Shown: positions 60,084 through 64,000 of the stretch, in pieces | How positions within the stretch are numbered: the first letter of the stretch is position 1 | Layout: every line of letters begins with the position of its first letter | Made by a program: the position numbers and the translations under genes | The notes under the pieces: model-generated | Told to the model about the DNA's origin: nothing | The model's database searches: none | What the model saw: only the letters and a program-made list of their open reading frames with translations | Source: Nocardia wallacei | Lineage (GTDB): Bacteria; Actinomycetota; Actinomycetes; Mycobacteriales; Mycobacteriaceae | DNA length: 64,000 nucleotides | Assembly (NCBI RefSeq): GCF_014466955.1 | Contig: NZ_AP023396.1 | Span: 4,774,001-4,838,000, forward strand | Direction: 5' to 3'

Positions 60084-62417
60084 ATGGTGATCCGGGTCTC
60101 CGGGCCAGGTCCAGTCGGTGATCTCGGGCAGGTCGGCGCCCACGCGCTCGGCGTGCACGGTGTTGGCGTGCAGCAGGTGCAGCAGGTGCTCGCGCAGCCG
60201 CCCGAGCCGGTCGGCCAGCCGCGGCACCTGCTCCAGCACGGCCAGCGCCAGCTGGTAGCGGTCGATGCCGTTCATCGCGCACATCTGGAACGGCGTCGTG
60301 GTGGTGCCGTTGTCGTGGAACCCGTGCACGTGCAGTTGGTCGTGGCCGGGGCGGCGATAGGTGAGCTGGTGGATCAGCCAGGGGTAGCCGTGGAAGGCGA
60401 ACACCACCGGCCTGGTCGTGGTGAACATCTCGGCGTACTGCCGATCGGGCATGCCGTGCGGGTGCCGGTCCGGCGGGAACAGCCGCGCCAGATCGACCAC
60501 ATTGACGAAACGAATCGCCAAGTCGGGCACCAGCTCTCGCAGCAGTGCGGCCGCGGCGAGGGCCTCCTGGGTCGGCACGTCACCGGCGCAGGCCAGTACG
60601 GCGTCCGGCTTGCCGGCGCCCTCGGTACTCGCCCAATTCCACACGCCCAGACCGCGGTTCACGTGCTCGGCGGCGCGCTCGTCCGAAAGATATTGCAATG
60701 CGGGTTGTTTGCCCGCCACCACCACGTTCACCCGGCCGCGTCCGCGCAGGCAGTGGTCGAACACGTGCAGCAGGCAGTTGGCGTCGGGCGGCAGGTATAC
60801 CCGGCCCACCTCCGGGCGCTTGCTCAGCACATGGTCGATGAAGCCGGGATCCTGGTGCGAGGCGCCGTTGTGGTCCTGGCGCCACACATGCGAGGTCACC
60901 AGGTAGTTGAGACTGGGAATCGTTGTGCGCCAATGATATCGAGAGGCCTCGCGCAGCCATTTCGCATGCTGCACCACCATAGAGTCGACGATGTGGGCGA
61001 AGGCCTCGTAGGTGGAGAACACCCCGTGCCGCCCGGTCAGCAGATAACCCTCCAGCCAGCCCTGGCACAGGTGCTCCGACAGCACCTCGAACACCCGGCC
61101 GTCGGGTGCCAGCTGCTCGTCGGCGGGTCCGGGCTCGAGCTGCCAGCGCCGCCCGGTCACCTCGAGTACCGCGTCCAAGCGGTTGGAGGCGTGCTCGTCG
61201 GGCGAGAAGAACAGCATCCGGCGCGGGTTCGCGGTCAGGGTGTCACGCAGGTACCGGCCCAGCACCTTGGTCGCCTCCGCGTGCCGGGTGCCGGGCGCGC
61301 CGACGTCCACGGTGTGCGCGGCCACGTCGGGCAGGCGCAGGTCCACGCTGTCGCGAGCGTGCGCGACCGGATTCGCGCTCATGCGCGTTTCGCCCTCCGG
61401 GCACAGCTTCCGCACCGCCGCGACCGGAACGCCGTCCGCGCCGAACAACTCCTCGGGATGGTACGAGCGCAGCCATTCCTCCAGCAGCGCACGGTGATAG
61501 GGGTTGTCGTGCACCGCGTCGAGCGGGATCTGGTGCGAGCGCGCCGTGCCCTCCACCGCGACCCCGTTCACCCGAGCCGGGCACGTCCAGCCCTTCGGCG
61601 TCTCCAGGATGATCGCGGGCCGCTCGGCGCGCGCGCCCGCGCGGATGTCGTCGATGCGCTCGAAGGCGGATTCCAGCGCGGCCGCGTACTGTTCGTGCAC
61701 CTTGACCGGATGGTCGCCCGCCACCACCGTCGGCGCCCAGCCGTGCGCCCGCAGCAGCGCCGTCACGTCGTCGCGGCGCATCCGGCCGAGCACGGTCGGG
61801 TTGGCGATCTTGTAGCCGTTGAGATGCAGGATCGGCAGCACCGCGCCGTCCTGGGTCGGATGCAGGAAGGCCGGGGCGTTCCAGCTCGTCGCCAGCGGCC
61901 CGGTTTCCGCCTCACCGTCACCGATCACGCACACCGCGGTCAGGTCCGGATTGTCCAGTACCGCACCGGTCGCGTGCGCCAGCGAATAGCCCAGTTCGCC
62001 GCCCTCGTGGATGGAGCCCGGCAGATGCGGCGAGGCGTGGCTGGGCACTCCGCCCGGGAAGGAGAACTGCCGGAACAGCTCTCGCATCCCCGCCGCGTCG
62101 CGCGCCGCGCCCGGATGCCGGGCGCCGTAGCTGCCCTCCAGCCAGGCCGCGGCGTTCAGTCCGGCCGCGCCGTGGCCGGGACCGGCGACGAACAGGACGG
62201 ACCGATCGTCGCGCAGGATCAATCGGTTCAGGTGCGCGTAGGTCAGCGTCAGCCCGGGCACCGTGCCCCAGTGCCCGAGCAACCGGCGTTTCAGGTGCTC
62301 GGGCCGCAGCGGCTCGGTGAGAAGCGGATTGTCCAGCAGGTACAGCTGCCCGGCCGACAGGTAGTTCGCCGCCCGCCACCACGCGTCGACGCCCTCGAGA
62401 TCATTCGCGTTCGCCAC
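60081..62417 (-). CDS. Phosphoketolase
   Basis: 778-residue thiamine-diphosphate enzyme cleaving xylulose 5-phosphate and/or fructose 6-phosphate to acetyl phosphate. EGGELGYSLAHATGA and VIGDGEAETGPLATSW are family signatures (the second binds ThDP); FVAGPGHGAAGLNA binds the diphosphate. Length fits the XFP family (about 790). I favour GTG 62417, because GAGGAG lies 8 bp before it and directly abuts the other candidate GTG 62426. It begins 29 bp after the hemerythrin gene stop on the same strand, so both probably share the SigF-like promoter at 63054-63078. Confidence 0.93.
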   Translation of the reverse strand: MANANDLEGVDAWWRAANYLSAGQLYLLDNPLLTEPLRPEHLKRRLLGHWGTVPGLTLTYAHLNRLILRDDRSVLFVAGPGHGAAGLNAAAWLEGSYGARHPGAARDAAGMRELFRQFSFPGGVPSHASPHLPGSIHEGGELGYSLAHATGAVLDNPDLTAVCVIGDGEAETGPLATSWNAPAFLHPTQDGAVLPILHLNGYKIANPTVLGRMRRDDVTALLRAHGWAPTVVAGDHPVKVHEQYAAALESAFERIDDIRAGARAERPAIILETPKGWTCPARVNGVAVEGTARSHQIPLDAVHDNPYHRALLEEWLRSYHPEELFGADGVPVAAVRKLCPEGETRMSANPVAHARDSVDLRLPDVAAHTVDVGAPGTRHAEATKVLGRYLRDTLTANPRRMLFFSPDEHASNRLDAVLEVTGRRWQLEPGPADEQLAPDGRVFEVLSEHLCQGWLEGYLLTGRHGVFSTYEAFAHIVDSMVVQHAKWLREASRYHWRTTIPSLNYLVTSHVWRQDHNGASHQDPGFIDHVLSKRPEVGRVYLPPDANCLLHVFDHCLRGRGRVNVVVAGKQPALQYLSDERAAEHVNRGLGVWNWASTEGAGKPDAVLACAGDVPTQEALAAAALLRELVPDLAIRFVNVVDLARLFPPDRHPHGMPDRQYAEMFTTTRPVVFAFHGYPWLIHQLTYRRPGHDQLHVHGFHDNGTTTTPFQMCAMNGIDRYQLALAVLEQVPRLADRLGRLREHLLHLLHANTVHAERVGADLPEITDWTWPGDPDHH

Positions 62418-62445
62418 CGCATCCACTCCTCACTGCCGTCGTCGT

Positions 62446-63009
62446 TCAGCCGCGGGTCTTGCGCACCCAGTCGCGCACGGTGTCGCGCACGCGGTCGAAG
62501 ATCGCCAGCGGCGGACCCACCAGGATGTTGGCGGGCGCGGCGGAGCCCGCGCCCGGATGCGGCCGGGTGGGCGCGGTCGCCTCGGCCATCCGCACCGCGG
62601 TCGCCAGGCCCGCCCGCTCGGCCGCGGACGCGTCCTCGCGCAGCCGCTCGAATTCCTCCCGCTCCTCATGCTCGGCATGGTCGATGACGGCCGTGGCGAA
62701 GGCGTCGAACTTCGCGTCGAAGTCGCGGTGCTCGACCCCGAGCTCGTGCAGTTCGGCCAGGGCCTGCTTGGCCTTCTCCTCTTCGCGCAGCCGGCTTTCC
62801 ACGACGTGCTCGGCGACGTACACCCGGCGCGCGGCGGGATGGATGACCTCCTCCTCGGCGCTCTCGTGTACCGCGAGCAACCGCACGAGGTCCTCGAACG
62901 GTTCCCGCTTGCCCGCGCCGTCGGCCGCGCGCACCCGGTCGATCAACTGCCTGATCTGGTTGTGCTGGGCCTTCAGCAGCTCCACGACGTCCTGTTGCTC
63001 GGTGGGCAT
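62446..63009 (-). CDS. Hemerythrin HHE-domain protein
   Basis: 187 residues. The HHE cation-binding domain (about 1-140) offers the di-iron ligands in LKAQHNQIRQ, LLAVHESAEEEVIHP, GVEHRDFDAKF and IDHAEHEEREEF. The C-terminal 45 residues (TRPHPGAGSAAPANILVGPP onward) form a linker and a basic helix, common in stress-linked actinobacterial members. It may sense or scavenge oxygen, NO or iron. The ATG at 63009 follows GACGAGGAGTGATCCGACC. It heads an apparent operon with phosphoketolase. Confidence 0.88.
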   Translation of the reverse strand: MPTEQQDVVELLKAQHNQIRQLIDRVRAADGAGKREPFEDLVRLLAVHESAEEEVIHPAARRVYVAEHVVESRLREEEKAKQALAELHELGVEHRDFDAKFDAFATAVIDHAEHEEREEFERLREDASAAERAGLATAVRMAEATAPTRPHPGAGSAAPANILVGPPLAIFDRVRDTVRDWVRKTRG

Positions 63010-63053
63010 GGTCGGATCACTCCTCGTCTCGGGGAACGGTTCCCATTCGGGCC

Positions 63054-63078
63054 GTACCCGTGTCCGCGCCTCTCACAC
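63054..63078 (-). promoter_or_regulatory. Possible SigF-type promoter for hemerythrin-phosphoketolase
   Basis: Minus strand GTGT (63078-63075), 15 bp, GGGTAC (63059-63054): one mismatch in each box, spacer equal to the other SigF-type sites in this window, 45 bp upstream of the hemerythrin ATG. Confidence 0.42.
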
Positions 63079-63273
63079 CCGGCCGTCACCGGCAGTTTCG
63101 ATCGGGGCGCCGGGGGCATGCCGAGCACAGGAGCGCAGCTGTGATCCGCGAGCAAACCCCGCCGATCACAGCCGGAACACCGCCTCGGATACCGACACCC
63201 GCACCCGAGCCCGTTCCGGTACGCCGGTCGTTTCGCATTGCACCGCTTGTGGTTTCGTCAAGGAGGTAGGCCC

Positions 63274-64000
63274 ATGACCCGCTCGGGACCGCTGGTGGTG
63301 GTCGGGGACGTCCTGCTCGATATCGACATCATGGGCCGGGCCGACCGCGCCGGCCCCGACGCCGCGCTGCCGGTCGTGGAATTCGTCTCGCGCCGCACCC
63401 GCCCCGGCGGCGCAGGTCTCGCCGCCCTGCTGGCCGCCACCACGACCCCCGAGGTGGTGCTGGTGGGCGCGTTCGGCAGCGACGCGGGGGCCGAACGGCT
63501 GCGGCGGCTGCTGGCCGGACGCGTGCGCGTCGCCGAGCTACTGCTGCACGGCAGCACGGTGCGCCGGCAGCGAGTGCGTGCGGCGGGGCAGTCCGTACCG
63601 CGCCCGCGACCGTCCGCCGCGGTGGCCCGGACTCGATCCGGCAGCGGGCGTGCGGGTATCGATCCGCTGCCCGGCTCGGCCCGGGCCGCCCTGCGCTCGG
63701 CGGGGGCGATCCTGGTGGCCGATCACGGGCACGGCGTCACCGCCCAGCCGGAGATTCGCGCGCTGCTGGCCGAGCGCGCCCGGCAGATTCCGATCGTCTG
63801 GGCCCCGCACCCGCACGGCGGCGCGCCGGTTCCCGGTGTGGCACTGGCGACGCCGGACCGCTCGCACGCCGCGGCGCTGGTTCCCGGTCGGCTCGATTCC
63901 GGCATCCGAGCACGAGAACTGGTGAGCCGCTGGGAAGCTCGCGCCGTCGCGGTGACCCTCGGCGCGCACGGAGCGGTGTTCTACCGGCACGGCGCGCGCG
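63274..64000 (+). CDS. PfkB-family carbohydrate kinase (HldE/RfaE-like), partial
   Basis: Starts at ATG 63274 with AAGGAGG 6 bp upstream and is open to the window edge (242 codons visible). LVVVGDVLLDIDIMG and RRTRPGGAGLAALLA match the sugar-binding start of PfkB/heptose kinases; AILVADHGHGV and WAPHPHGG follow, and AVAVTLGAHGAVFY precedes the usual catalytic Asp, which lies beyond the edge. The segment after VRAAGQSV reads RPRPSAAVARTRSGSGRAG, unlike relatives (VARLD), and may be a locally shifted frame. Divergent from hemerythrin-phosphoketolase. Confidence 0.78.
   Translation, partial: MTRSGPLVVVGDVLLDIDIMGRADRAGPDAALPVVEFVSRRTRPGGAGLAALLAATTTPEVVLVGAFGSDAGAERLRRLLAGRVRVAELLLHGSTVRRQRVRAAGQSVPRPRPSAAVARTRSGSGRAGIDPLPGSARAALRSAGAILVADHGHGVTAQPEIRALLAERARQIPIVWAPHPHGGAPVPGVALATPDRSHAAALVPGRLDSGIRARELVSRWEARAVAVTLGAHGAVFYRHGAR

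Overview
The window looks like the chromosome of a mycolic-acid actinomycete, most likely Nocardia or a close relative. GC is very high and GTG starts are common. Several genes have their best matches, from memory, in Mycobacterium tuberculosis: a ChoD-type oxidase, CYP125 behind a KstR-type operator, an AcrA1-type two-domain reductase, an Ag85-fold mycolyl esterase, an AdhA-type alcohol dehydrogenase and a UsfX-SigF module. No rRNA, tRNA, CRISPR array or prophage was seen. All family calls come from reading motifs; no database was searched.

Layout. 0-9 kb: pgsA-gcvH, cholesterol oxidase, a NERD-like membrane protein, a PAP2 phosphatase, an acyl-CoA oxidase and a ThrE exporter, with two intergenic tandem arrays. 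9-17 kb: a TetR-CYP125 pair, peptide deformylase divergent from PadR, a stand-alone MoCo-sulfurase-like PLP enzyme, and a tiny membrane peptide coupled to an unknown protein and divergent from an XRE regulator. 17-26 kb: an ECF41/SigJ-type sigma factor divergent from its AhpD-like partner through a mirrored promoter pair, then heme oxygenase, a fatty acyl reductase, a polysaccharide deacetylase, a UshA-type lipoprotein, a bacterial expansin and an alcohol dehydrogenase. 26-33 kb: an orphan A-T-C non-ribosomal peptide synthetase, aldehyde dehydrogenase, SRPBCC protein and imine-reductase-like enzyme. 33-35 kb: an intact 1089-bp IS481-family element has split an F420/LLM oxidoreductase gene that is divergent from a MerR regulator.

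35-48 kb: a second LLM enzyme, an Rpn/PD-(D/E)XK-type nuclease gene behind a LexA-like SOS box, AraC plus LCAD-like acyl-CoA dehydrogenase, a decayed MerR gene, a 28-residue-repeat protein, UbiB kinase, mycolyl esterase, a class-2 lipase and a YdcF protein. Long perfect hairpins and three more tandem arrays (8, 23 and 20 bp units) lie between these genes. 48-53 kb: a PucR regulator and two paralogous secretory lipases. 53-64 kb: a general-stress region with DUF3140, a proline-rich protein, sigF-usfX with an 81-residue leader gene, a STAS protein, phosphoketolase, hemerythrin and a partial PfkB kinase.

How it fits together. Four sites in the last region match the SigF promoter form GTTT-N15-GGGTAT exactly or with one to two changes, always with a 15-bp spacer, suggesting one SigF stress regulon that includes its own sigma/anti-sigma operon. 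Other regulatory sites read directly are the KstR box at cyp125, mirrored SigJ-like promoters, MerR and PadR palindromes and the SOS box. Decay is visible at four loci: the IS-split LLM gene, a P450 heme-loop remnant, a nonsense-mutated MerR gene and a frameshifted Vms1/baeRF-type remnant.
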